Part shown: piece after piece, positions 21,690-35,850 of the stretch
Layout of the letters: every line of letters starts with the position of its first letter
Position numbering within the stretch: the first letter of the stretch is position 1
Origin: Kappaphycus alvarezii
Lineage: Eukaryota > Rhodophyta > Florideophyceae > Gigartinales > Solieriaceae
Direction: 5' to 3'
Assembly: GCA_002205965.3 (NCBI GenBank)
Contig: NADL03000046.1
Location: 1 to 64,000, forward strand
DNA length: 64,000 nt
The notes under the pieces: model-generated
Told to the model about the DNA's origin: nothing
Database searches by the model: none
The model's input: the letters and a program-made list of their open reading frames with translations, nothing else
Made by a program: the position numbers and the translations under genes

Positions 21690-22205
21690 AAGTATTGTAA
21701 TGTGTACAAGTGTTCTGGCTCGTATGTATGAAGCATGCATATATACGTGTCCATATAAGACAGTATGCAGCGTGTGTGCACGAGATACAGACAAACTCTA
21801 TTGACAGATGGTACAGCTGGTACAGCACAGGCACCATGGTGAAGAGTGCAGGGACTTTCATGGCGTTTACAGGTACATGTTGTTTTAGTATGAATTTAGA
21901 TGAACTGGCACATTTACATAGCGTTGATAAGTAGGAATATGGTGACTTGTAGAATCGAAAATTGCTGGCGTGATGAATTTGTGTGTGATTAATTTGTGTA
22001 CTGAGTTGTTATACGTTTTTGGCTAGGTTACTTTTTGAGTTGTTATTGAGAGTGGGTGTGGGTTTGACGTAGTATATAAGTTTCAGTTTGCTGGGCTTCA
22101 AAGTAAAATCCCAGCCAGAGCTGGCGAGCTTCCTTTGCAATAAACTGTCCTTTTCCTTCAAATTTCCCTCCTAGCGATTAACAATATCACATTTTCTATC
22201 AGTTG
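21690..22205 (+). repeat. LTR-like block before copia fossil 2
   Basis: The block carries GTAGTATATAAGTTTCAGTT (TATA-like) near 22070 and GCAATAAACTG (polyadenylation-like) near 22136. It matches the reverse complement of about 37060-37440 over some 380 bp, sharing for example CTATTGACAKATGGTACAG and CCAGCYAGAGCTGGCGA. It lies just before the copia internal region, so I read it as that element's 5' LTR. The exact tips are not clear. Confidence 0.6.
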
Positions 22206-25200
22206 TCTAAGTACAGCGCCGATTTCCGTCCTGTTGATCACTGGCCGCGAAATGCGGTTCTCATTACAATCAGGACTTGAGGCTCGTTCTTTCCCGACCT
22301 CCACATTCTTTTTATCTTTTCCTCTTCTCCTATCGCTTTACTCTTCTCCATATATTGAACACCTTATGTTCTGTTCACATCGCTGGCAGTCGCATCAAGT
22401 CGCTCGTCACAGGCTGGTTCCAATACCAATCGCGATGTACGAGTCGAAGAAGCGCATGATACTCCGTATGATAAACGCAGCGTCGTTTAAGAATGAATAT
22501 GCTTAAAGGATGTTACGAGTCGCCAAATATACCCTCTAATTCTTGGCCTTCGAACATGAAGAAGATGAAACTGAGGATCCTCCAACCGCCGTGTGAAAAC
22601 ATCCGATTATTGAATTGGCAGCAGACTTCCTTCGCGATTTTCCCCCCCATACACATACAATTTTTGTCCAAAGCTTCTTCAAATCATCGATGTTCCCGTT
22701 CCGCATTTCGATTTAGATTGTCGAACTGTTTTCTTTCGAGAATATTCCGATTTATTTTATTTGAATCTTGTACATATGAAGTGCTTAGATAAAATTCAAG
22801 TGTATTTGATTATTAGATTGTTTTTTTAATGAAATGAAAGGTCTAATTTCACTAGCTGTTATGCAGATGTATAAAGATTTCGACAATTCACCTATACTGC
22901 ATATAGGCGGGATCCGTACTGGAAGGATTAGCTCATCTGATTCAAATGAGTTCCTTCTTCCACTGGAACTCCTGACTGCTGATCACGGAATTCAAGACCG
23001 GATCTATGATCGAAACACCAGAAATTTTCTTCCCATAGCGCCCGTGCCCGCATTTACGTCCACATTATTTCTAGAGAACAGTCCAACGTCTGCAGCAAGG
23101 CAAGAAACCTTGAATGCGTCCAGAGCTGGTAGGGTCCCGAAAAACTCGGTTTCTTATGACCAAAAGGACGGAGAAGACGAGCGCAAGGCGAAAAACATTC
23201 AGCAATTTTTCATGGATATGAAGTTCTCCAATGCGATATCCCAATAAATTCACGAAAATCTCAAGCTTTACAATTTCTTATCTCGCCAATATGGACTTTC
23301 CCCGGTGTCGAGGGCACAATTCCTCATTCACTGCTTCGATAGAGCTGCGCGAAAATTTTTCTTCGACAACTGTAGCGAGAATATGTCGTATGGAGAAATG
23401 GTCAATATTATACTCACAGAGTACGTCAGCGATGCGATACATATCCAAGTTAAGGGAAAACTGGAAAGCATTCACCTTCGCAGCTGCATGCAATGCAGAG
23501 AAATGAGCGACATTTCTCTTGGCCTTACGAATCTAGTCGAGTAAATCAACGAACTTCTGGCGCGGAGCCCCAGAGACTTCCGCAACGACGCTCATAAGTT
23601 CTATCACCTCCGCGAGGAGGTCTTTGAGTTCCCATCTTGGTCTCGAGTACCGATCCAGACGATTATTTACCAAGGATTCTCCTACAAAAAATTCGTAACA
23701 ACCTTGCACGAATCTATCCAGAACATGCTCCAATCTCCGGAATAAGCATCACCATCCACATCGCACCAAAAATGATAATTAAAGCTCACAACAAGGGCCA
23801 TCTAATTGAGAGAGATAGTTCTAGAAGCCGGTAACAAGCAGAAAATACAGCTCCGGATTATGTCGGAAATTCGGCAAACAAGATTATACCTCAAGGCACA
23901 GCTGTGCTCTGTTTGCAGTTGCTTCATTCACAAGTAGTCGCTTTTAGGGTGTTAGCACTTCAAATCCTCGCTGACTTCATAAAAACTGAAGACGAAGTGG
24001 TAATTTATTTAGTGGTATGTAGAGAGGAGGAAGATAAATATTTAACGAACAAGAAGATAGAACTGGATTCCCCGGACCAGTTTTTGCGTGATGGACCCAA
24101 AATTACCGATGGCTTCAACAATTTTACCCATTTCATGGAAACAAACGAGCCAGTGGAAGCCACAGGCCGCAACATCATCACAAGCTACATTACTGCTGTA
24201 TTTTGTTCGAGATACTATCCTACTTTTTCGCCTCCCTGGAAACTATCCCGGACTCAGAAGTCCATCACTCCCCAAGCCACGCTTCAGAGGAAGACTCCCA
24301 TGTTTCTTGATTGAAACATTAATTGGGGAACTTTCCAAAGAAGTCCAAAACAGCCGAACACTAGGCTTCGGAGATGAAATTGGCGCACCCAAGTCCGTCA
24401 TAGGCCCCACAGAGCTGAGTATCATACTTGTTGCCCTCAAGAAACATAAGCGGAAAATTCTTCCGTCTCAAAATACATTACCATCCGCTGATGCATCTAA
24501 TCCCTCTCTTGGTTGCGTCAAACTACCACTAAAGACCACGCACGGTGCCCAGCCTGTCCTTGTTACCATGGATATCGTCGACGCAGACATTCCAGCACTC
24601 CTTGGAATGGTCGTCATGGATAAGTAGCCCTTCAGTCCATGCAGGATCTCTAATCGCTTCGTCTGCCGCACAAAACATACCCTAGAAAACGGGTGCAACT
24701 GCTACATAGACCATTGGCCTGTCACGATGACAAGATCCGCGAGTAATCACTAGTAAATCCCATTTCATTCCTCATAAGGAATCCATTCAACGGAGACGCA
24801 GCCCGCGTGACTCCATAGCTAGTTCTTCCGTCCTCCGTCCAAGAAACTGTTCAACCTCATATCCCGCTCGCATCCAGAGGAAGAAACAGCAGAGGTGCTA
24901 AGGAAATTCGAAGGGATGTACACGCGCTGCGATCCCTGACAGAGAATTTAATACGCACTAACTCGCTTACGCGTTTACTTTTTGTCTATGAGAGGATCCT
25001 TTTGAACATCATTTACATTGGCAGAGACCTAGTTAACCATATTGTTGATGAAGTAACGCCGTCCAGTGCTCCATGATTCCTCTCTAACGTGTCTAGCCAT
25101 TACATCTGGTAGAAAATCATCAAATTTGGGTTATCTACAATGTGCTACCGAATAAGATCCTTACTGATCAAGGATCCGCTCTCGGGCAAAGATTCATACA

Positions 25201-27475
25201 GCTAGCAAGATTAGTGGACGTAGAAGTCTGATGCACAGGTGTTGAGACTCACTGAAGCCTTAGTATTTTAGAACGGTACCAAGATCCGCAAGATCATAGC
25301 GGCAAATCCAAGGTCAAAAAGGAATCAAACACTTTTACATACCGTAAAATCCATGAATGATACGCTAGGACCAGAAGAGTTAGTACCGTCCGCACTGTTG
25401 TTTGAGGAATTTCCGCAGCTTCGTACTCCCTCAAGGGTACTCGAACGCCCACCGACGGCGCAAAAAAGGGTAAATATTGCGAATATAGTACGTGAGAAAA
25501 TAGTTTAGCGTACTGCTACCCTCCGCCTTTAGCGCACTTTCAAGAATGTCGTACCTCCTGTTTGTGATCTTTCATACGAACCGAGAGACAAAATTCTCGC
25601 CCGGCGTGAAAAGTTCGTTGTAAAATGCATCGGAAAGTGGCTGGGACCCTTCACTGTTGAAAACTTCGACCCTGACAAGAATATAATCTTCATTCGCGAT
25701 ACAGAATACAGTCCCGCAAGGCCTCTAAACGTCGCACAAGTCAAGCTGTATCTTATCTCCGAAATTCTTACACATAAGATTCTTATTGAAGTCACAGAAA
25801 GCCTGAGTAGCTTCCAATCTCCGTCATCAGATCTAATCCTAGCTGCTGAGATACTATTCCAAAGCTTTATCAACCAAGGGGCCATAAATGATGGACGCAG
25901 AGAAAGCAGAGATACGAGGCTTGTTGGAGCGCGAAACTTTTAAGGTTGTAATTCGCGAAGAAGTGACTACCAATGAAAAAGCTTTACCCTGACGCTTAGT
26001 AGTCTCTTTCGAGTGAACAATCGACTGCAAGACAAAGTAAAAGGCAAGAAACGTCATTGGAGGGCATCCTGACAAAATGAAGCACGTCATTTTCCATTCC
26101 TCCTTAACCCTTCAACCCCATTTGGTACGCTTGCTCTTAGGCTTGGCAACTATCTTCGGTTCTCGATGTTTGGATCGCTGAAATGACAAAAGTGTACGTC
26201 TAGCATGCAGAATCCCTTTCGCGAGATACATATGGCAGCAAGTCTGCACGTGAGTTCCAGTTAGACCCTAATCAATGCCTGAAACTCTTCAAGCCGCTAT
26301 ATGGGCTACTTAAGGATGTAGACTTGTGTCACGATACGAATGACAAGAAAAAAAGCGAAGATCTCGGTATTAGGCCGCTGCAAATCGATCCAGCACTGTA
26401 TTAACTCATCGCTAAAGGAGTCCTCACTGGCGTCAGTGGAGCACAAGTCGATGATCACATAAAATATTGAAACCAGAAATCTCAAAAAACTATCGTATCA
26501 AACACGCCAGAAGTTCGGGATGAAAGACAATGAGGTCCTCCCTTCAGAATTTATTAGTTTTGTCGTAAGCAAGGAAAATATAGTTCGTTCTGTATAGACC
26601 ACAACTATTCCCTACGAAACCTAAACTGCTTTCCGCACTGTCGATTCCCCCGCGGAGGTCAATGCGCATGCAATTAGTTCGGCTGGCAAACTCCCGGCCA
26701 GAATTCCTCTTTGAATATCGCAATTAGTTCAGATAACTGAAGATGTGTACAAAAAAAGGAAGCACACCATTTTTCTCTGCTTTAAAAAAGTCGTAAAGAA
26801 TGCTATCAACAATCTTCCCCGCTTCCGCCCTGAGAAACTTGAACTAGCACCCCTCCATGTCATGGGATTCTCTGATTCATCTTTCACGAAAAACCGAGAC
26901 TTTCCTTGCAAGTATATCATATCTTATTCCCAGTAGATCACTTCCAAGCCGTCTTACGGATCTCATACAAGTCGTATAGGGCACGAAGGGTCCAGAGTTT
27001 CCCCATTTCCCGGGGATTAATTTCCTCCAGCGACATGTTCGATATCGCAATCGCCATTGTCCAATGACGATTTCGATATTGGACGATGGCGATTGCGATA
27101 TCGAACATGTTACTGAAGGCAGAGTAAAGCTGGAGAGCATGCTACCCCGCAGAGTTCCGATCCAAATTTTGACGGAAAGGAAGTCCTTTTTCGACATAAT
27201 TCCTAATGGATCGAGAATCTAGGATAAATGCATGCTGCTCGACATTGCCGCAGCAGAAGAAGGTTTTCGTCACTATATCATCTCATTCATCTGGCCCCTT
27301 CAAAGTCAAGAAAAACTCGCCGATGCCCTCAAGAATCCGATTGGTCAAACAAAGCTGATGTCCGAGCAGAACAGTGGATCATCCGGAGCCCAGATATCAC
27401 TTGAATTTACTCCACCACTAACCGAGGCACCTCTGCTACCTCCAATTTCGGGGCATTTGGACCACTGAACAGTTT
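22206..27475 (+). mobile_element. Ty1/copia LTR retrotransposon fossil 2
   Basis: Parts in order are gag-like (about 22830-24320), protease (about 24480-24630, ending in the family's PALLGM-type segment), integrase (to about 25870, with a KWLGPF-type C-terminal block), reverse transcriptase (about 26090-26400, with an LKPLYGLL-type block) and RNase H end (about 27220-27440, LLDIAAAEEGF). The layout parallels copia fossil 1 and the two may belong to one lineage. A short inverted duplication lies at 27033-27110. No matching 3' LTR was found in place. It is broken in many places (well over ten) and looks old. Confidence 0.75.
27033..27110. repeat. 33-bp near-perfect inverted duplication
   Basis: Arms 27033-27065 and 27078-27110 are reverse complements with one mismatch and a 12-base loop. 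This is the longest hairpin I saw in the window. Confidence 0.9.
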
Positions 27476-30400
27476 CATAACCTTCGAACTCAACATAACT
27501 CGGTACCTTTCTGCGTTGCACAGTATCGTTCCATGCCAACAATCAACCGCAACGCGATGGTAAACGCCAGGAAAGTTCTTCGCAACTTTATTCATACGTG
27601 CGAAAAAACCGCGTAATGATACACCGCAATCATCCGAAATCCCATTTTGCGTCACTTAGTGGGTTTCTGCGTCGATTTTGAAACAAAATTTCCTTGTCGT
27701 ACTTTTAGTGCAAGTAAAGACCATGTAGAAGTCGTCAAAGTACCTTAACAGCCTTTCCAAGTTCGCGGAAGTGCATTCTCGCTTCTTCCATTCCTTTCTT
27801 AATAATAACTGACTATTCCAACCAAAAGAGACCCTCCCTACAGATAACAGCAGCCACAAGCACACGATTTAATGCCCCATTCACGCCAAACAGCAGTTCA
27901 TCTCTGCCTCGATCATAATATTCTGTCAAGTCTTGGTTCAAAGACCGAGCACCGGGAAACCTGTCACAAACGCGACGCCTGGGTTTCTCTGGCAGAATTT
28001 CTTCTTAAAAGATAACGCCCGTAGCTCGCGTTGTTCAATACATTCATTTTTTGCTTGCTTTGAACGACCTGAAGGTACGATGCATTGTGGCAGAGATGCC
28101 TTACCAACAGTTAGTATTAAAATTACATCTAACGAAACACCAGAATTAATCTAGTCCATTGTTTCCCAACAAGTAGAAAGATTTCATCCACCAACTGGCT
28201 TCTAGTGCGTTTAAATTCTATCTTGATAATATTAAATATAGACTTATTAAGATTAAGTTTCTATTATTTCTTGGGAACATTGTAAAAGAAAATCTAATGA
28301 GTGGTGTATATAGAAAACAACAGGGAAGTAGATAGAGGAATATTGCGTACGAGAAATCCAAATATCATTTCATTTAGGAGGAAAAGAATCATTCATCATT
28401 CTAAACTGCACGAGATGGAATGAGTGAAGAATAAAAGGCATTTAAGTAGAGATATATGCATAAATTACACACTAGAGCACTTCATTAAACTAAATGATGA
28501 TATATTTTCAGACAAGAGTAATGAGATGGAGGATATATACTGTGTAAGAAAGAATGAAGTGATGACAGAAAACACGAGGAGTAAGGAAATAGAGGAGATA
28601 TTGGACATTTTTTCCCAGAACACTTTTACTATCGAAGCCAAAAAAGTGATGATTTTATTTCTTAGGGATAATAAACACAACACACTGTCATTTAATGACC
28701 ATCTTTTGGATATTTATTGAAGACAGATATCCAATTTACTCGGAATTTCTGTAGAAAATTTATATCCAGCGTACATATACTGCTAACTCCATTAATAAAA
28801 TATATGTCTAGTCAAAATTCAAACGTGCCGTCTTATTTCCTTGGAGTAATTTCAAAAAGCAAGCCTTGAGTATTAAAGAGCACCATCGAGTTAATAGGTC
28901 ACTTGAGTCTGGAAGGAAGCCTCTTTGGAATTACTGGTGTAGTTGCGGGACCCTTATTCAATCGATCTTAGTATTTCATCCCAATTTGAAACCCTCGGAT
29001 TCATAAAGTATCAAGTAATCCTAATATCCCAGAAGAAATGTTAAATTTAGATTTTAGAAAGTTGTAGTTTTACCTCTCTTCAGAGAATCAGTACCTTAAT
29101 TATTACAGTTCATAAAATGCATGACCTTAATTTCTCTCGCGTCAACATATTATCTCACCCTGTCGGCTGTTAGACGGAGCTTGTATCCATGTAAAACTTG
29201 TAGTTTGGTGAATTTAGAATATTATTATATCAATCAACTGCCAAGATAAGTGGCAAAGAAAGTTAATAGGCGCACATATTCGAAAGGCAGTGTGAAGTTT
29301 TTAGGCTGGTTTACTTACTCTGCCGCTGCAATTATTCTAAGCTTGCATCTAATAAAACGATGCAAAGGCCCGCTTAGAGCTATGCGGGAGCATAAAATAT
29401 GTTAGAATATAAAGAGAAGATACACGAGAAGATACAAGTTCTGCCGTAGAAGTACTCCATATTTCTTTCATCACATAATTCCAAAAGGCCCGATTGTGAT
29501 CTTAGAAGATTTTATTAGAATGCAAGCGATTAATGAGACCCAGATTATTCGCGTCTTATGGAGCGCTACTCATTTTTATTAAAATATAGCTAGAGGCTCT
29601 ACATTACGAATTATTAATAATTTTAACAAACTATAAAGAAGATAACATCCTGGACAACAAGCAAGTAACATTAGAGTCGACTTTCAGAGCTGTGAGTAGC
29701 TGGCAAAACATGTATCTTGGACCGTCGATTCAGGACTCTTACAGAGATCGATCGACCGGCTCTTTTTGACAAAAAATTCCATCAGAATTCCCTCCTCCGA
29801 GCGGGGAGATGTGAACGGGAAAGGGTCTGTTCCTTACCAAGTTCACAGGCCAGGCACCTTTCATTGCCGTTGCTAATTAGCGTATAGAGTTCTTAAGCTC
29901 TTTAAAGAGTTAAAGAGTGTCAATATGAGATTAAAAGGAGCTATCGAGCTCTCAAATGATATGTCAAATTAATTTTCCACCGTCAGCTTGCCCTGACATC
30001 CGGACTTTCTTTTGTACACATCTGGGCCAGAGCTTTGAATATTGATTTATTGCGCCGGGCCAAGATCAAATATAAGCAAAAAAGATTGTTTATCCATACC
30101 ATAAATTAGATCTTTTGTCAGCGGTGTTTCGACATAATTATGTTGAATTTCTTATCTTGCAATATGAGGATCCTATTTATTTTGGGCCAGATTCAAAAAC
30201 GAATATACCTATCTTGAGAAGTTTTGAAATGGACGGGTTAGATCTTGGATCTAATGTGAGCTTTCATAAGATGAGAACTCTCTAAAGACTTAAGAACTAA
30301 CCAAAAACACATATAGATAGGCAACAATTACAAAAATAACAATAAGCTTTCACCGGACGCTTTCAAGTTCATGATCGAAAATCGTCTCTTCATTTGCAAA

Positions 30401-33400
30401 TTTCTATAAACTTCCAGGTTGAGCAGGTTCTTATCTGTAATAAAGGAGCTTATATACGAAACATCTATTCGTATGCCAGCCTTTCGGTGGGGACACGTAT
30501 ACAGTGCAATTAAAAGATTCCATTGGAGGAATGCATTAGAGATCTAGATCGATGGCAAAGAAGATTTAAATATCACTACGGCAACAGGGAGATACATTAA
30601 ACAGAAATAATAAACGTTTTCAAGTCCTTGCGAATTATGAGATTCTTAACATTACTGTCTCTGAGTGAAATTAGTTTGCATCTCATTTCCAGTTTCTACG
30701 ACTCTCTATCAAACTTGACTTGGAATATTTTTTATTGCGAATAAGATTAGAATATCTTAGCAAGCTTCTCAGGTTTTGCTTCCTAGCACTAAGTCCTTAC
30801 AAATCATTTCCATTTCAATTAGTCAGTAAGTTAAGTTGATTCGATCGAATGGCTTTTCTCCCCGGATGAGGTCCCACCAATTACATTTCAAATTTGGTAA
30901 AGACTAATTCGTTTGTAATACACCAAATTGTGTGAAAAATGAAATTAAATATGAGATAAATGGTACCAACAGACTTTATTTTGTATTTAACCTGCTCATC
31001 ATGTTTTGTTGCTAATGGACGGCATTCAAGCTCGATGAAAATAAACGCGGAATTTTTCGGAGCATTAGTTACTCTGGTTCCTCTCTATAACCAACTTCAG
31101 CTTTTGGATATTCAAAGTGCCCAAACTCTCATTTATGCACTTAAAATCACTCCTAATGTGTTTCTTTTTTCCACAATACGCGAGTGCTTCTTTTCAAGCC
31201 AATGCCTACTGGGTTTTCTCATCGCAACATGGCTAAAATCTGTCATACTCGCCGTCCTCCCGATATGAATTCCACTCATTTCGTTGAAAGTGCGACTACT
31301 TGGTGAGAGCTAGTTCCTCGCCTCTTTTCAACTTAATCATGAAAAAATAGGCGTCTAACATCATAATAATATAGAGACTATAGTTGAGCCTCCCTGATAA
31401 CGAATTCAATCCTGTTGGGGTCTGAGCAAGAAAAATATGTAAATCCATCGCAATATCAAGACTTCAAATCTAATAACTAGGAATGTATACAGTATTCCAA
31501 ACATTTTTTTCTACTTTTCCAATTTATCCCGTTCAGTCGCAGTGTACTGCATATGTCGCATTCTGAATGGCCATAAAGAAGTAGATAAAGTATATATTAG
31601 CTACTAAAGGAGGGTTCACCACCCGTTGACGCCATAGAGTGGTTTTTAGTAACACCGGCTCGAAGCGCTATGCAAGTAGTTTGTGGTTATTTCAGATTTT
31701 CATCTTTACCCATTCTATCAGGATTTCTGATAATTTGAGTACTGAGTGCTAACGGAAGTCTGAAGCGCACTTTTCCCACTATGTACCTCGTTCTATTTGA
31801 TGATGCAACCCAGCCAAAGAGGTCACAGCGTTATAGGAACTAAACGCTCATCACTAACTACAGGCGATCGAATATTTAGGAGGCTCAGTTGCTTTATAGT
31901 AGTCAGGATACAGTACATTACATTTAAAAAAGCCAAAGATTTAGTAGTGGCCAACACTATGAGTTTTATGACTATTTCCATGATAAAGAAAAAATGAAAA
32001 TACAGGTATAAAGGAGAAAATGATCTATATTTGATAGTAAATACAGTTTAGGAATGATTTTTCAAAACATATATATTATTGCAAGATAGTAACCAATAGA
32101 TAATATGGATAAAACTATTTACAATAGGTAAAAATCGTTGCCGCACTTAAAACGATGAACAAATAGATTTATTGACTGCTCATAAATGATGGAAATATAC
32201 ACTGGATTTTATCACTCCCCATGAGGCATAGATCGGCCTTAATTGTTGGATATAAATGGCGCGTGGGGCAAAAATAAGCGACAGAGAGGGCAAAAATCTC
32301 TCCTTCAAACATTATTTATTGTCCTACAAGGAGATTTTAGAAGCTTTAAGCCGTAAAGTAACGATTTTAGAAAACTTTTGACGCTTACGGCGATTCGTGG
32401 GAAAAAGGTTTCAATAGAAAGAACTAGAGCTTACAAAACCTCCCAACTCCCGTATTATGAAGGATGAAAAATTAACGGAGAAAGAGGGTCTTCAACCACC
32501 AAAAAGGAATTAGAATAAGTTTCGCGACTGGTCCGCTGCTGTTTCTCTATGTTACCGTTTATGAATTATAGAATATCATGATTGCTTCTGTATCAGCGGC
32601 GAAGAATAAAAGAAGATCAAACTAAATGAAAAATTGATGGGCGTGACTAAGATATTCCGTTACGAAGGACAGCCTAACGTTCCAATTGCGAGCCATTATT
32701 ATTTATATTAAAGACCGTGTAAGTCGTACAGGACATTGAAAAATTGTTGATAAAGCGACAATGTCGAGGAAGTAAAGGTGGGAAAACGAAAATAATGGCA
32801 GTAGAGTAACTAAAACTTGCGTTAAGGCGCTCCAAGGAGTCTTACATGATGTAGAAGTGCGGTCTTCCTAATTTGCACCGAAATATGAGGCCCCAAACTT
32901 GGGCACCGAAAATTTTGAAAAACATTTGCATTGAAAATAATAGCCAAACTATTGATACAAGGCCATACACTGCATTAAACTTCTTTCTTCTTTCTTCTTT
33001 CTATTTTCATATTATTTATTTGTCCCCTGAATCCCTACTGGGCTTTCGCGTTTGCCAACCCAAGGTTACACAAAGATTGGGGAATTACGCACTGTAGTCC
33101 CATTACGAAAAGGACGTTCACTTAATCAGAAAAGTAATCACGGTATGATTATCTTCCATGAGAAATCCAAATTGAAGATCATCAGGCTTGAAAATATGCA
33201 GACAGGATTTGTATAAACCAGTTTTCGAGGGTTCAAATGAAAGGCATTAAAGGAATGAGATGCTACAGAGGTACAGCACCTCTTTCAGATTTCCCTTTTA
33301 AGTAACGTTCGGTAAGTCTTTTTCGCAGATATTCACACGGCGTTTGTCACAGCACTGATAATTTGCATAAATGTACAGTAATATACGGAACGCAAAAGAG

Positions 33401-35850
33401 TGAAGCCTTTTAAAACTAAGGATACTTTTCGTCACAATATCGGCTGCGAACGGAGCACAAATGCATTTTTGTGTAACGGCTGGGAATCTCTCTCAACTTG
33501 AGTATGGTTGTTATTGTTTCTTTCTTCGCCTAGCTCCGGGTCCCTACTATATATTACCTGTGACTGTGGAAAGTATGGTCAAGGATAGCGATTTCAAACC
33601 AGCTAAAAATTATTACTTCTCTCCGGCTAAAAATATTCCATCGAATGTTTAATAAAAGACTATATCGACCTTATTAAATTTAATAAGGTAATTTTGTAAA
33701 AAATGATTTCTCAGCAGGAGCCTTACTCACCGCCATTACCTCATTCTGGACCATGGGTACAGTACAAAGTATATTCACCTCGTTAAATCTCTCCGAATTT
33801 ACCCCCATTCAGATTTCAAATCGGCACAGAAACTTTGGCTCCTCAGCTCGCAATTTGCCTGCGATTTGCTTAAGCTCTGTTTGGCTCTCGCGCTTCCTGT
33901 CTCGAGCATCCCGCCCGAGCCCTAGATCTCTGTTTGCGCTCGGGATCCGTGCTCGGGCGTTTGTATTGTTCGCTCCTGTTTGGGCTTGTTTGGCTTTACC
34001 TTTTCGTCTTTTATCCTTAATCGAATTCTTCGGCTTGAAATACTCGTCTCGTGCGCTGCTCATCCGCAGCCGGTTTTCCTTTTTCATGTACTGTAGCGCA
34101 ACAACTGTGACGCTGAAGCTGCAAGAAAGGAACCATTTCAGTCGTGTTCATAAGCCACATGATGGCTATAACGAAGCAAGTGGTAAGTTTGAGCACGACA
34201 GTACAGTAATCTTTGCATCTGGATCTCCGTAACTCACAAGAGTAGGCACACGTGATTTACAAACATTATTTGCGAAGAATATAGTGTATGCAGCTTCTGT
34301 ATTGCCTAGTGGAGAGCTTGTAAAATAAAATTTAATACCAGATGGATCTAACAGAATTCCAATATAACCCCTTTACGTATATGAAAGTGTCCTGAAAGAC
34401 CGTATCTTCAAGTATATAACACAGAAGAAAAGTCAGCACTTTACGAGGATGAAGATGAGATCACCGGAGAATCACCATGCTGTCCTCTTGTGTAACTTGT
34501 CTTTTGAGGATATAAATTGTCCCTTCATGCATGATGTCGACGAGGAGAGTCATTTTGAGCTGTAATTGGACAACCGACGGGCAAGACCTTGGAGATTCAC
34601 GAATATTGTCAGGAACATTCCTGACGGACACTATTCATCTCTCTTTTGCGCTCCCGGGAGCCATGTGTTGGCAAAAATAGGTTTCGTTCCTTTCAATTTC
34701 TCAAGAACTCACTCGCAGATCAGAAAGTATGTTGTATTGGCTCCTCTGTAGACAAATTATTACTGTAATTAGGGAAAGAAGGTGGCACAAAGCGTTTTTG
34801 ACTGATTTCACTCACTTTTGGCTCCGTGCAGCGCCAAAACCTTGGAAATATATCGCATACGAGATCTATGCGGATCATAAATAATACTTGTTCCGAACAA
34901 TATTTTAATCGAGAAGCCATTGCAATATAAATCTCCCTAAAGTCCGCATTTTGTCTGGACCCTACCATTTACATCGTCTCTATAGTACATTCGAATGGAG
35001 TTAGACTCTTCGTAGCGATGAAAAATATACCGGTTCTTCTAATAGACCCGGCTGAGAGAGTATTCCTCGAGCTCACTAAGAAGTACTTACTTAATTGTGA
35101 TGCTCAAAATTAGAACTTCATCACGATATTGGATTTTTTCAGGCTGCTGCTGAAAATAGGTAGGTCTCGAAGAGTCACCACCGCTGTGGAAGTACTAAAT
35201 CAAAGATTGGTAAACGTCATGCCTAATATGGAGAAGTACTGTTGAAAGAGAAGGGATCAAGTGGCTCAAAGGCGTATAGTTCACATTGCTTCAAAAGATC
35301 ATCGCCAATAAACTTTATTCCCTCCCTGAATCCTTCCATTTACCTATTTTTTTTGTATTGTATAGATTAATCTAAGGTTACTATTACTCAAAGAAGAAAA
35401 TGGTTGAAAAAAGGTTTGAAGAAATTCATAGAATAACAATATAAAACTATATTACTCCATAAAAAGGCGGTAACTTTCGATAATAATGGAAATTATACAA
35501 CCGCTTAAGGTGATTTACTATTCCTGCAAGCTGTTGGATCATAAAAAAATAGGAACCAAACGCCTATCGTGAATACCGTGTTAGAAATGGCGTCCAACAT
35601 ACGATTTCAACCAGTACATCTGGTGATACTACCTCCATTTGCAGCACAGTACAAATTATCGGGACTCAAGTGCTGGTCACTTAAATGTTGACAGCAAGGC
35701 CGCTCCAATGAATTCAAGAACCCAGTCCTCAAAGTCGCACCCTGCGGCTCTATAGGAGCCTTCCCTACCGAATGGAGCTCGCTGTCGTCCTTTCTATGTG
35801 CTCAGAGCGCCAACTATGCAGGTAGCTCTAACCGGTGGTGTGTCTCTGAG
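27476..35850. other. AT-rich region without recognised genes
   Basis: Over 8 kb is markedly richer in A+T than the flanks, with stops in all frames. ORFs such as 28424-28720 (98 codons, Lys/Asn/Glu-rich) and 30960-31268 have the composition expected by chance in AT-rich DNA and no motifs. It may be an older layer of decayed elements beyond recognition. Confidence 0.5.
33809..34087 (-). CDS. Unrecognised small basic ORF in a GC-richer island
   Basis: This 92-codon ORF starts MKKENRLRMSSARDEYFKPK and is rich in Lys, Arg, Ala and Gln (for example KRRKGKAKQAQTGANNTN). It stands in a local GC-richer patch inside AT-rich DNA. The opposite strand is also open (33753-34232), so the strand is uncertain. 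I recognise no family. The composition would suit a nucleic-acid-binding tail, but this is only a composition argument. Confidence 0.2.
   Translation of the reverse strand: MKKENRLRMSSARDEYFKPKNSIKDKRRKGKAKQAQTGANNTNARARIPSANRDLGLGRDARDRKRESQTELKQIAGKLRAEEPKFLCRFEI

Noticed and set aside
28424-28720. 98-codon Lys/Asn/Glu-rich ORF in AT-rich DNA
   Set aside because: Length and composition are within chance for such AT content, and there are no motifs.
33753-34232. 159-codon plus-strand ORF in a GC-richer island
   Set aside because: Rich in Ser/Arg/Leu/Phe without domain pattern; the minus frame over it is equally open. Neither can be proven.
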